Of a DNA stretch of 64,000 nucleotides, positions 30,984 through 40,739 are shown piece by piece. Numbering within the stretch: position 1 is the first letter of the stretch; each line of letters begins with the position of its first letter. Origin of the DNA: Salinisphaera sp. (GTDB taxonomy: Bacteria; Pseudomonadota; Gammaproteobacteria; Nevskiales; Salinisphaeraceae). The translations under genes were made by a program, and so were the position numbers. The notes under the pieces are model-generated. The model worked only from the letters and a program-made list of their open reading frames with translations. It did not search any database and was not told where the DNA came from. The DNA is taken from assembly GCF_002729955.1 (NCBI RefSeq), contig NZ_PBYA01000032.1, forward strand, positions 1 through 64,000, in the 5' to 3' direction.

Positions 30984-31340
30984 ATGCAGAAGAACACTAT
31001 TAAACAAAGCTTGCTTCTTTTACTTTTAGCCTCGGGCTCCTCCGCAGCCTTGGCTGAAGCGGACACTGCCATGGCCCCTGGGTTGCCAGACGGCGCTGTA
31101 GTAATAGCTCAAGCAAAAGCAGTCGATACTTTGAAAGAATATCAATCAATGTATGAAGGTCAGATGATGGATCGGCACACAATGCAGATGCTAGACGTGG
31201 ATGATAACGGTGAAATCTCACGTGAGGAGTTCATGCATGTGCATGAACTTATATTCGACACTGCCGATCAAAACAAAGATGGCAAACTCGAAAAAAGCGA
31301 AATGAAAAAGGGCAGTCTGCCGAAAATGGAAACCAGCTAG
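30984..31340 (+). CDS. secreted EF-hand domain protein
   Basis: Signal peptide; DVDDNGEISREEF and DQNKDGKLEKSEM. Confidence 0.8.
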   Translation: MQKNTIKQSLLLLLLASGSSAALAEADTAMAPGLPDGAVVIAQAKAVDTLKEYQSMYEGQMMDRHTMQMLDVDDNGEISREEFMHVHELIFDTADQNKDGKLEKSEMKKGSLPKMETS

Positions 31341-31350
31341 CATTTTATTT

Positions 31351-31390
31351 ATACGTCACCCTAGCTAGTTGTTATAGGGTGACGTATTTT
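31351..31390 (+). terminator. strong intrinsic terminator
   Basis: TACGTCACCCTA-gctagttgtta-TAGGGTGACGTA followed by TTTT; 12-bp perfect stem. Confidence 0.88.
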
Positions 31391-31562
31391 CCGACTCAAC
31401 ACGTCGCACAAACTGGTCGCCTACTTGCAAGCGGCCGGGATAAAGTGCTAGCACTTGCAGCAAGATTGAATTCTGGTTCTAAAAGATAAATCGGCGCCAA
31501 GCGAGACCGAAAAATGTTCTCAAAAACACTTTTATCTTACATGGCTATTTTCTACTAAAAAT

Positions 31563-31913
31563 ATGGCGTTAACTGGGCTTGTAATCATTTTCATAACTTT
31601 CTTCGCCGGGGCACTCATTGTCCAGAAGCTGCCCACTCGCGCCGATCACCATCAATTAGCCGAATCTCAAAAGGTGCCGTTTCTTGGTGGCTCGAGCCCC
31701 AACACCCATGCCTGGCAGCGATACCACATACGCTACTACTCGATGACTCTCCTATTCATCGCGTTCGAAATGGAGATGATGTTTATGTACCCGTGGGCCG
31801 TCGTGTATGTCACCGAAGGCGTCAAGGCCCTCGCTGAAATGGGCATGTTCCTCGCCATCCTCACGGTAGGCATTCTCTATGGGTGGCGCGAAGGTATCTT
31901 TAGATGGCAGTAA
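31563..31913 (+). CDS. nuoA: NADH-quinone oxidoreductase subunit A-like
   Basis: KVPFLGGSSPNTHAWQRYHIRYYSMTLLFIAFEMEMMFMYPWAVVY. Confidence 0.88.
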   Translation: MALTGLVIIFITFFAGALIVQKLPTRADHHQLAESQKVPFLGGSSPNTHAWQRYHIRYYSMTLLFIAFEMEMMFMYPWAVVYVTEGVKALAEMGMFLAILTVGILYGWREGIFRWQ

Positions 31914-33166
31914 CCATACTCGGGCGTCTTGCAGCGCGAGCTCCGGTTCCCGTTTTCGTGGCTATGGGGCGCGACGGCGCGCCTGCGATCGAGCACTTGC
32001 TCAAGAGTGGTGATATCGACTTCACCGCAACGCCCCGACACGCCAACATTTTATTGGTCGCGGGCCGCACTCGAGAGAGTGACCAACCCTATCTAGATCG
32101 CCTCCACGACCAAATGCCGCACCCACGTGCGACATTCTGGTGGGGAGACGCGCATTCGGACGACATAGATGAAGCACGGCGCTCCGCCTCAGCTGACGAT
32201 CCAGTCGCGCCACTGCGTGCGCTTTATCGCAAACTGATTGGCGGCTCCTATGCATCGGAAACCCACCGTCTGTCCGACGAGCCACCCGCCCCTTGGCGTG
32301 GCAGGGGCGATCACGGTCAAGGTGGAGAAGGGATGATGGGCGGCGTGCCTTACGGGCGCATGATGCCTATGCCCCCGACGCCAGACATTCGCGACGGGCT
32401 CGCGTTAGATGTCTACCGTACTCAGGTTGGCCCCTTCATGCCTTACTGGCCCGCTGGATTGATACTAGAGGTGACTTTTCAAGGCGACGTAATTCAATCA
32501 GCCGAAGTCGTTCAGCCACCCTATCCACCACGCGACATTGATCGTGAACCATTCGATCGCTTGCTGCACGAGCAGACGCCCCTGGCACAAATCGAGCGCA
32601 CACGCGCAACGCATCACTTGGCATGTATCGCCCGGGTATTGTCGCTTGTCGAATTACCGACGCTCAGCCGGCGGGCTCAGATCGTGGCAGCACGCATACG
32701 CGCGAACGAAACTGTTGCTATCGGTCCGCTGCGCAAAGCCGCCGCCCGCGCAGGTTTGATGGCCGCGATCAAGCCGGGGCTCGGTCGGATCGATGACGAT
32801 CTAGCGTGTGAACTCGGCGGCCCGGTGCGACGCGCTGCTGGACACGTGCTCGACAGTCGCAACGATGATCCGACCTACACGCGACTGGGCTTCACCCCTG
32901 TCACGCAAAAGCAAAGCGACTGTCAAGCGCGCGTGGCGCAGTGGTTCGACGAGGCCGAACAAGCGCTAGCTCTCGCGTCGGCCGCACCCCACATCCTGAT
33001 CGCCCAAGGCCAACTGGCCGAGCCACCCTGGGCTCTTCGGGCACCGCCGCTTGATTATCGCGTGACCGAGCTGCTCCCAGGACTCGAATGGAGTGAAGCG
33101 CTACTCGTGCTCAACAGTTTCGATAGCGCCGCGTTATGCCGAATGGCGCCATTGGAGACGCCGTGA
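31904..33166 (+). CDS. divergent NuoB-NuoD-like fusion with Met/Gly-rich linker
   Basis: NuoB-like HANILLVAGRTRESDQPYLDRLHDQMPHPRATFWWG; NuoD-like CELGGPVRRAAGHVLDSRNDDPTYTRLGF and THHLACIARVLSL; linker GGEGMMGGVPYGRMMPMPP; no NuoB CC motif. Confidence 0.6.
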   Translation: MAVTILGRLAARAPVPVFVAMGRDGAPAIEHLLKSGDIDFTATPRHANILLVAGRTRESDQPYLDRLHDQMPHPRATFWWGDAHSDDIDEARRSASADDPVAPLRALYRKLIGGSYASETHRLSDEPPAPWRGRGDHGQGGEGMMGGVPYGRMMPMPPTPDIRDGLALDVYRTQVGPFMPYWPAGLILEVTFQGDVIQSAEVVQPPYPPRDIDREPFDRLLHEQTPLAQIERTRATHHLACIARVLSLVELPTLSRRAQIVAARIRANETVAIGPLRKAAARAGLMAAIKPGLGRIDDDLACELGGPVRRAAGHVLDSRNDDPTYTRLGFTPVTQKQSDCQARVAQWFDEAEQALALASAAPHILIAQGQLAEPPWALRAPPLDYRVTELLPGLEWSEALLVLNSFDSAALCRMAPLETP

Positions 33167-34077
33167 CCCAGATCGCTCTAAGCACTGCCTGGCTTGCTTT
33201 CTTGCTTGGCATGGCATGGTATGTCGCTGTACTTGATGGGCTGTGGACCGCCGCTCGAGAACGGCGTTTACCACGCGCGCCTCTGGCCAATCCAATCTAC
33301 CGATGCGCCGCAGTTCTGCGTCAACAGTCCAACCTAACCGAAACGCCGGATTTGCTAAATTGGAGGTTGGCACCTGCGTTGTATGCTGCGCTCGCGGGTA
33401 GCGGTGTCGCGATCGTGCCATTCTCCAGCGCGAGCGTTCTTGCGGATCTCGAAGTGGGCATTGTCTGGTGGGGCGCAGTCGAGGCGCTAACAGTAGTGGT
33501 TGTATTCCTGCACGGTTGGTCAGCCAATGCTCAGTTCGGCCTGATCGGTGCCTACCGCTATGTCGCCATCGGGCTGCCGGTAATGCTGATCAGCATGTTC
33601 ATGCTGATCGCGGCAGCATTGCCCGCCGAGTCTTTGGCCCTCCCACAAATAGTCGAATCCCAGCGTGGCCTTTGGAACGTCATCCGCCAACCGTTAGGGC
33701 TACCGCTGTTTCTACTCCTCGGTCTGTCTCTAAGCTTCAGAGGTCCGTTCAACTACGCGGACTCGGCTGATATCGCAGGGGGAACCGCCGCTGAGGTATC
33801 CGGCGCGCCAAGGTTGGTCTGGGAGTTCGCGAGGCTCGCAATGCTTACGGCGGTGGCCGCAATGGCGGCCAGCGTCTTTCTAGGTGGCTACCTTGGCCCG
33901 TGGCTGCCCGGGCCGGCATGGTTGGTGCTCAAGACGGCTACCTTGCTTCTAGTCCTGGTATGCCTCACCGAGCAGCTGGCACGGATCTCCCCGAGCCGAA
34001 TGATGACGCTGATCTGGACAACGCTCCTGCCGCTATCGTTTTTGCATTTGGTATGGGCAGGAGTACTGGCACTATGA
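33163..34077 (+). CDS. nuoH: complex I subunit H-like (NuoH)
   Basis: PDLLNWRLAPALYAALAGSGVAIVPF...LVWEFARLAMLTAVAAMAASVFLGGYLGPW; GTG 33163. Confidence 0.8.
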   Translation: MTQIALSTAWLAFLLGMAWYVAVLDGLWTAARERRLPRAPLANPIYRCAAVLRQQSNLTETPDLLNWRLAPALYAALAGSGVAIVPFSSASVLADLEVGIVWWGAVEALTVVVVFLHGWSANAQFGLIGAYRYVAIGLPVMLISMFMLIAAALPAESLALPQIVESQRGLWNVIRQPLGLPLFLLLGLSLSFRGPFNYADSADIAGGTAAEVSGAPRLVWEFARLAMLTAVAAMAASVFLGGYLGPWLPGPAWLVLKTATLLLVLVCLTEQLARISPSRMMTLIWTTLLPLSFLHLVWAGVLAL

Positions 34078-34676
34078 ACGTAATCGATATCGCATTCTGG
34101 ATCTTCGCCGCTATCGCGGTGATAAGCGGTTGGCGTGTCTTCTGCACCGACTCGATGGTTCGCGCTTCGTTCCTCCTGTTGCTGTCATTTATCGCAGTTG
34201 GCTTGATCATGGTGTTGCTCAACGCGCCCTATCTCGGCATCGCGACCGTCTTCATGATGGCAGTGGAAATGATGGTAATGGCGCTGTTCATGGTCATGTT
34301 CATGATGAATCCGGCGGGCCTGAACCCGATGATGATGGTGCACCAGCACCGTTTTTCGATCGCGGCGGGCGTGTTTGTCTTCGCCACACTCACCGGCCTG
34401 ATCTGCGTTACACGCTTTACCTCCAACCCGGTCGATCCGGGCCTCGATTCCGTTGCGAGCCTAGGCAAGGAACTGCTCGGCAATTCAATGCTGATCTTTG
34501 AAACCGCTGGGGTCACGCTGCTGGCGACCATGGTGGCCAGCGTCATTCTATCGAGCCGCAGCGGACGCTTTGGCACGGCCGATACCGGCGCCGTACCGCC
34601 GCCACTCGAACCCGGCGGTGAGCCAGCAGGGCGGCAGCCCGAGCAGCACAGTGGACATGCTCATCACCATCATTGA
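34074..34676 (+). CDS. nuoJ: complex I subunit J-like (NuoJ), C-terminal HHHH
   Basis: MNVIDIAFWIFAAIAVISGWRVF...AVGLIMVLLNAPYLGIATVFMMAVEMMVMALFMVMFM; ends GHAHHHH. Confidence 0.85.
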   Translation: MNVIDIAFWIFAAIAVISGWRVFCTDSMVRASFLLLLSFIAVGLIMVLLNAPYLGIATVFMMAVEMMVMALFMVMFMMNPAGLNPMMMVHQHRFSIAAGVFVFATLTGLICVTRFTSNPVDPGLDSVASLGKELLGNSMLIFETAGVTLLATMVASVILSSRSGRFGTADTGAVPPPLEPGGEPAGRQPEQHSGHAHHHH

Positions 34677-34689
34677 TCGAGAAATAGCC

Positions 34690-34995
34690 ATGACACTCCC
34701 AGCGATATTGATCGTCGCCGCCGCCCTCATCGGCATTGGGCTCTACGGCACGTTGTCGCAGCAGTCATTCGTGATGCTGATGATGGGCCTCGAGTTGATG
34801 CTCAACGGCGTGATGCTGGCGGCTGTTGGCTTTTGGTCGCTTACGGCAGGTGGCCTGCCAACAGGGCAGCTGTTGGCCATCATCGTGATGGCGGTGATGG
34901 CAGTAGAGATGGCCGTCGGCTTCGCATTGATCACTGCGGTCTATCGCAGTCGCCAGGCGGATGTCACCGAAAGCCTGACAACACTGAAACATTGA
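34690..34995 (+). CDS. nuoK: complex I subunit K-like (NuoK)
   Basis: IGIGLYGTLSQQSFVMLMMGLELMLNGVMLAAVGFW. Confidence 0.9.
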   Translation: MTLPAILIVAAALIGIGLYGTLSQQSFVMLMMGLELMLNGVMLAAVGFWSLTAGGLPTGQLLAIIVMAVMAVEMAVGFALITAVYRSRQADVTESLTTLKH

Positions 34996-34997
34996 TA

Positions 34998-36821
34998 ATG
35001 CTCTGGCTTGTTGCCCTGTTCCCACTGCTCGCGGCTGTGATCGTTCACGCATCGCCGATGCGGAACCGCGCCACTCTAGGCGCTTCAGGCTGTGGTGTAT
35101 TGCTGGTCACACTCGTGCTCACGGTTTTCGCCGGCCTAGAGGGTTGGGTCGGACGAATTGCCTGGAGCATACCGCTGCAGTTCGAGGTGGCGTTGACAAC
35201 AAGCTCTGTCGTTATGGCTTTGCTGGTGTCGGTCATCGCCCTGCCCGTGCTCGCCTATGCCGCGGTCCACGAACGCCGGCGCGACTTGAACCGCTTGGTA
35301 TCGCTGCTCTTACTGTTCGTCGGCGCCATGCTGTTACTAGTAATCGCGGCGGACCTCATTACGCTGCTTATCGGCTGGGAACTGGTCGGCGCCTGCTCAT
35401 GGGCGCTGATCGGGCACGAACGACAACACGCATCCCGTGCGGCCTCGGCGCGCTATGCGTTCGTGATGACCCGTTTGGGCGATCTCGGGCTTTTCGTGGC
35501 GGCCATGGTTGCCTTCAGCGATCGCGGCACTTTCGCGTTCGCCGCGATCGAAACTCTCGGCGCACCGCAAAAGACTATTCTGGTGGCCGGATTATTGTTA
35601 AGCGCGGCCTCGAAATCCGGCCAGATTCCGTTCGCGCCATGGCTTTTCCGCGCCATGGACGGGCCAACATCGGTTTCGGCTTTGTTGCATTCCGCCACCA
35701 TGGTCGCCGCGGGAGCCTACCTGTTGATCCGGCTCGAGCCGACGCTCGCTCAGGTGCCGTGGTTTGGTCCTGCGGCAATTTGTATCGGTCTCGGCACCGC
35801 GCTTGCAGGCGGTCTGACCGCCATGCTGCAGCCTCACGCAAAGAAATTACTGGCAGCGTCCACCTCCGCACACTACGGCTTAATGTTCGTCGCGGTCGGC
35901 GCCGGCTACCCTGCCGTCGCGCTGACGCATCTCGTCGCGCATGCGTTTTTCAAGGCATTGCTGTTTCTCAGTGCAGGCGTCGCCGGCCGCGAAGCCGATA
36001 GCTTCTATCTGACAAAGATGGGATTCGGGCGCGTGCTGCCGATTACAGCCTCGGCAACCGCGGTCGGCGGGTTCGCATTGGCAGGCATACCTCCGCTGGG
36101 CGCAGCGTGGACAAAGGAAATGGTCGTAACAGCCGCAGGCCATTTCAGCCCATGGCTGGCATTCGTGGTCATGCTCGCCGGCGCCTTGAGTGCGGCCTAT
36201 GCCATGCGTTTCGTCTATAGCGCCTACGGCGTCGCCGTCAACGACACGAGCGCCACTACGAGAACGACAGAAACCATAGCGATCTCATCGCTAGCTGCCG
36301 CTTGTTTGGCGCTTTCCTTATATTGGCTGCCAGGCATACAGCAAACGCTGGGCGCTTGGCTCGCAACCTCGTTTCCGACGCCTCCACCCTGGGAGACCAT
36401 CGGTTCACTCCTGACTGTCGGCTTTGGCCTCTACACCGGGCTGTTGATCGCACGCAAACATCCCGCGCTGGGCGAAGACGGCCCTGTTTCAGCCTACGCT
36501 GACTGGTTGGGCTTGCCCTTTGCGATCAATCGCGTCGTCGAGCGTCCTTTTTCGGCGCTCACACAGCACTGTGCCACGTTCGACGATGCCGTGATTGATG
36601 GCACCGTACGCCGGGCCGGTGCCAGCGGACTCTTCGCCGCACGCGTTGCGTATCGAGGACTGGACAGACTGGCGGACGGGCTTCCGGAGGGCGTCACTCG
36701 TTGGCTTGCTCTTAGCGGCGAAGACAGCCGCCGTTTTCAAACCGGCCTTTCACACCATTATCTCGCCTTTATGGCCGCGGGTGCTGTGGTGTTGGCAATT
36801 ATTCTGTTTGCGGGGCGCTAA
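34998..36821 (+). CDS. nuoL: complex I antiporter-like subunit L (NuoL)
   Basis: IGWELVGACSWALIGHER, SKSGQIPFAPWLFRAMDGPTSVSALLHSATMVAAGAYL. Confidence 0.93.
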   Translation: MLWLVALFPLLAAVIVHASPMRNRATLGASGCGVLLVTLVLTVFAGLEGWVGRIAWSIPLQFEVALTTSSVVMALLVSVIALPVLAYAAVHERRRDLNRLVSLLLLFVGAMLLLVIAADLITLLIGWELVGACSWALIGHERQHASRAASARYAFVMTRLGDLGLFVAAMVAFSDRGTFAFAAIETLGAPQKTILVAGLLLSAASKSGQIPFAPWLFRAMDGPTSVSALLHSATMVAAGAYLLIRLEPTLAQVPWFGPAAICIGLGTALAGGLTAMLQPHAKKLLAASTSAHYGLMFVAVGAGYPAVALTHLVAHAFFKALLFLSAGVAGREADSFYLTKMGFGRVLPITASATAVGGFALAGIPPLGAAWTKEMVVTAAGHFSPWLAFVVMLAGALSAAYAMRFVYSAYGVAVNDTSATTRTTETIAISSLAAACLALSLYWLPGIQQTLGAWLATSFPTPPPWETIGSLLTVGFGLYTGLLIARKHPALGEDGPVSAYADWLGLPFAINRVVERPFSALTQHCATFDDAVIDGTVRRAGASGLFAARVAYRGLDRLADGLPEGVTRWLALSGEDSRRFQTGLSHHYLAFMAAGAVVLAIILFAGR

Positions 36822-36822
36822 A

Positions 36823-38307
36823 ATGCTCACGGCCACCATTCTCATGCCATTGCTGGGTGCGTTCGCGCTCGCTTGTACACGTCTAAAAGAACCGACATAC
36901 CGATGGCTCGCATGCAGCGTCGGCAGTGTGCCCTTGGTCCTACTCGTGGCGGTCTGGATCGGCTTCGATACCAGTACGGGCGCCTCCGCGTTTCAGTACG
37001 TCGTCGAATACCCTTGGATTCCGGCGCTTGGCATCGGCTGGCGTATGGGCGTCGACGGTATCGCGCTAACGGTGGCTACGATGAGCGCGCTGTTGTTCGT
37101 CGCTGCGATGGCATGGCCCGCCGACACACGGGGACGGGCACGAGAATACTACGCGTGGTTTCTCTTTCTCGAAGCTGTGTCGCTCGGCGTATTCCTGACT
37201 CTGGATCTCGCGCTGTTCTATGTCTTTTTCGACCTGAGCCTCGTCGGTCTGTTCTTTCTTATCGGGCGCTGGGGCCACGGCGATGCCGAGCGAGCCGCGA
37301 TAAAGTTTTTCGTCTATACCTTTGCCGGGTCGTTAGCCATTCTGCTGGCAATTATTGGTCTTGTTTTGGTGACCGACCCTCTTACCTTCGACATGCGTAC
37401 GCTAATCGCGGATCAGCCACTCGCGGGTATGGATCTGCGTGCGACGCTGGTTCTGGCCGGATTCATCATTGGCTTTGGTATCAAGACGCCGTTCGTACCC
37501 TTGCATACATGGCTGCCCCCAGCGCACGTGAATGCCCCTGGGCCGGCCTCAGCCGTGCTCGCCGGTGTGCTGCTTAAGATGGGCACTTACGGTTTGATTC
37601 GAATCCCCTATTCGATGCTCGGCGAGACCTTTGGACGCTATGCTTTCGCCCTGGCCGTTCTGGCGGTGATCTCGATTCTATGGGGCGCGTTGGTGTCGAT
37701 GGCGCAACGCGACCTCAAACGACGTATTGCTTACACCTCAGTGAATCACATGGGCTATGTGTTGCTGGGTATCGCGGCAGCCGCGACGATCGGCGGCGAG
37801 CAGGCCGCACGGCAGATGGCGTTGACAGGTGCCACCGTGGAAATGGTCGCCCACGGCCTGATCACCGGCGCGCTGTTCTTGATCTGTGGCGCGCTCTGGC
37901 AGCGCACTGGCGATTATAATCTCGAGCACTACGGCGGTCTGAGCCAGATCGCCCCGAATCTCACTCGCTTTACGATTCTCGCGTCATTCGCGAGCCTGGG
38001 TCTGCCCGGGCTCGCCGGTTTCGTGGCCGAGCTACAGATATTCGTTGGTGCTTTCAGCGTCTATCCGTGGCTGGCCGCCACCGCGCTCCTGGGTATTCTC
38101 ATTACCGCTGCGCTTTTCCTACAGATGCTGCAACAGCTGTTCTTCGGAGCGCTGCCCACAGATCGGGGGGATTTCAGGGACCTCGCGCGCGTCGAGATCA
38201 TCACCTTGGCGATACTCGTACTGCTGATCGTGATAATCGGAATATATCCGAATTGGCTGCTGACGCCCATCAACAGTGCAACTGGCCTATTGACGGGTGG
38301 GGTCTAG
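36823..38307 (+). CDS. nuoM: complex I antiporter-like subunit M (NuoM)
   Basis: GWRMGVDGIALTVATMSALLF, GIKTPFVPLHTWLPPAHVNAPGPASAVLAGVLLKMGTYGLIR. Confidence 0.93.
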   Translation: MLTATILMPLLGAFALACTRLKEPTYRWLACSVGSVPLVLLVAVWIGFDTSTGASAFQYVVEYPWIPALGIGWRMGVDGIALTVATMSALLFVAAMAWPADTRGRAREYYAWFLFLEAVSLGVFLTLDLALFYVFFDLSLVGLFFLIGRWGHGDAERAAIKFFVYTFAGSLAILLAIIGLVLVTDPLTFDMRTLIADQPLAGMDLRATLVLAGFIIGFGIKTPFVPLHTWLPPAHVNAPGPASAVLAGVLLKMGTYGLIRIPYSMLGETFGRYAFALAVLAVISILWGALVSMAQRDLKRRIAYTSVNHMGYVLLGIAAAATIGGEQAARQMALTGATVEMVAHGLITGALFLICGALWQRTGDYNLEHYGGLSQIAPNLTRFTILASFASLGLPGLAGFVAELQIFVGAFSVYPWLAATALLGILITAALFLQMLQQLFFGALPTDRGDFRDLARVEIITLAILVLLIVIIGIYPNWLLTPINSATGLLTGGV

Positions 38308-38308
38308 C

Positions 38309-39712
38309 ATGCCGGTTGGCGACGTTCTCCCCGAACTCAGCGTTTTAATCAGCGCGGTCACGTTGCTTTTGGCCGCAAGTTTCATGCGCGAGCGAGATCA
38401 GTGGTTGGCTGCGCCGGGCGCGCTCATTGGCCTTACGGTGGCATTCGCGTTTTGTGTTGCTCAACTGGGCGAAGCGCCGAAATTGACTTTCTCTGGAGTC
38501 TGGGCTCTGGACGGTGCCAGCATCTGGGCTCGCCTGATCATTTTGGTCGCTGCCGCCTTGAGCGTTCTGTTGACGCCCGAGTGGCTGCGCCAAGACCGTC
38601 GCCACGGTGAATACTATGCCGTCTTAATGCTTGGAACACTCGGGGCCATGCTGCTCGCCGGGGCGACAGACCTGATGCAGTTGATCATCGCCGTTCTGCT
38701 GTCCTCCGTCACGGGGTACACGTTAGCCGCTTATCATCGCAACTGGCCGCTGTCGGCTGAAGCCGGCATGAAATATTTCTTGGTCGGCGCGCTGGCCAAC
38801 GCCCTACTCGTGCTCGGTGTGACGCTGATGTTCGGGCTGTTTGCCACCACGGACTACGGCGAGCTGGCGTCGCGTACGAAAGACGGCGCCCAATCAATGA
38901 CGCTCGTCGCATTCAGCCTCGTCATTGTAGGTGTGGCATTTAAACTTGCAGCAGTACCGGCCCATACCTGGATGCCGGATGTCGCTGAGGGCGCCCCGCC
39001 GCCGGCGGCTGCCTTCCTCACTATTGCACCTAAAGTAGGCGCCGCCATTGCGCTTGCCCGCTTCGTCGATCTGTTCCCTCAAGACATCCCTTGGCGCACC
39101 GTGGTTGCCACGATCGCGATCGCGACCATGTCCGTAGGCAATTTGGGCGCACTCGGGCAGAACGATGTGCGGCGAATGCTGGGCTGGTCTTCGGTATCGC
39201 AATCTGGCTACGCGCTGATGGCGATCACTGTTCTCGGTCTGGATCCCTACGCGCTACCGGCCTTGCTGTTCTTTCTCGCAAGTTATGCGGTCGCGAATCT
39301 CGCAGCATTCGGTGTTGTGACACAGCTGCGCGGACGCACGAACCTAGACGACTATCGCGGCCTCGCGATCGCCCATCCACTACTCGCGGCCGCACTGATC
39401 CTTAGTTTTCTTTCGCTGGTGGGTATCCCACCGCTGGCAGGCTTTGTGGGCAAGCTGGCACTGTTCGTCACGACGATCGAATCGGGTTACGCATGGCTGG
39501 CTGTCGTGGCTCTGATCAACACCGTCGTATCACTAGTTTATTACTTACGTGTGCTTGCGCCCGTGTATTTCGCCGAGCCGGCGAGGCCCATGCATACGCT
39601 CGGCTACTCTGCCGCCGCCGCTGTGGTGCTATGCGCGTTCTTCACCGTCACTCTTGGTGGTTTGGCAGAGCCATTCTGGCGAATGCTCGCTGAGACGACT
39701 CTTCTCCCATAG
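38309..39712 (+). CDS. nuoN: complex I antiporter-like subunit N (NuoN)
   Basis: KYFLVGALANALLVLGVTLMFG, FKLAAVPAHTWMPDVAEGAPPPAAAFLTIAPKVGA. Confidence 0.93.
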   Translation: MPVGDVLPELSVLISAVTLLLAASFMRERDQWLAAPGALIGLTVAFAFCVAQLGEAPKLTFSGVWALDGASIWARLIILVAAALSVLLTPEWLRQDRRHGEYYAVLMLGTLGAMLLAGATDLMQLIIAVLLSSVTGYTLAAYHRNWPLSAEAGMKYFLVGALANALLVLGVTLMFGLFATTDYGELASRTKDGAQSMTLVAFSLVIVGVAFKLAAVPAHTWMPDVAEGAPPPAAAFLTIAPKVGAAIALARFVDLFPQDIPWRTVVATIAIATMSVGNLGALGQNDVRRMLGWSSVSQSGYALMAITVLGLDPYALPALLFFLASYAVANLAAFGVVTQLRGRTNLDDYRGLAIAHPLLAAALILSFLSLVGIPPLAGFVGKLALFVTTIESGYAWLAVVALINTVVSLVYYLRVLAPVYFAEPARPMHTLGYSAAAAVVLCAFFTVTLGGLAEPFWRMLAETTLLP

Positions 39713-40538
39713 GCTGCTTGCGAATCGGTGTTAGGTTGCAGCGCGACATAGCGCGTCAACGATAGCGTGTCCGATTCAGCACCTTTACCCCTTTTCCTAT
39801 GCGTGCTTTCGTAGAAGCGAATCTGATCTTCAATCGCGTCCCCGCAGACGCGCATGCCGAGATTCACATAGCAATGCCCGTCATTTGCTACTGAGGCTCA
39901 TGGCTATCTTACAGGCCGCGTCACGATCTAGGGATCCATGTCGGTGCTGCGCCTTTTGCGTAGCGTGACTCTAATTTGGTCATATCCGGTATGAAAGTGT
40001 TCGAATATATCTGCATTAGCCGGAAAACCTACTTCTCTCGTTACAGTTGCTCGTTGTCGAAATCGATCTAGAAATTTTCAGAGCGCTAAAATAGGGATCG
40101 GCTTCGAATTTGATACGCCAATCGTTGGCAGAGTTCGATTACTCCACGACCATCCCAATATCGAACAGTCGCCAATCTAAGGTTAGCGACCCATCTAGAA
40201 TTACAGCATCCTAGCTGAATAGAAGGTCGAGAGGGCTCGTCTCTAGCCGCTCAAAGCGGTTCGTCGCAAACTGCTTAGTACCAATCGAAAATTGAACGCA
40301 GCTACACAGTCGCCATTCAGTTCGCCCATTGCTGAGTGTCTGCAGCATTCCCGCGAGCGCACGTGAGTTCGGTGGTCTGCAACACCGCTCTTAGCGGGTC
40401 GCGGCAACTACGATTTCCGTAGTCCACGCCGCAAAGCAGCCGTGCTTAATGAACTAATGCACATGGTGATAAAGCGCAAGCCTCTGGCACCCAGTAAAAG
40501 CCTCAAGCGGCAAGCCATCTGACGCCGTTGCCAAGCAG

Positions 40539-40652
40539 TTGACGCGGCGCAAGCAGCCCGCCACGCTTAATCTGTTGGCGCTGATCGTTTGTCGCAAAAC
40601 AGATCTCCTATGCGCCGGCAGCGCCCGGGGTGTTTTCATTTCGCCCCGGGCG
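40539..40652 (+). repeat. direct repeat copy A flanking the GGDEF gene; includes GC hairpin
   Basis: TTGACGCGGCGCAAGCAGCCCGCCACGCTTAATCTGTTGGCGCTGATCG...GTCGCAAAACAGATCTCC...CGCCCGGGG...CCCCGGGCG. Confidence 0.8.
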
Positions 40653-40739
40653 TCCCTCCTTGGGTCTTGGCCGGCCCGGCAAGTATCCAAACGCCGTACG
40701 AGTACGTATGGTAGCGATTGCTTTTCAAGTTAAGTAGTT

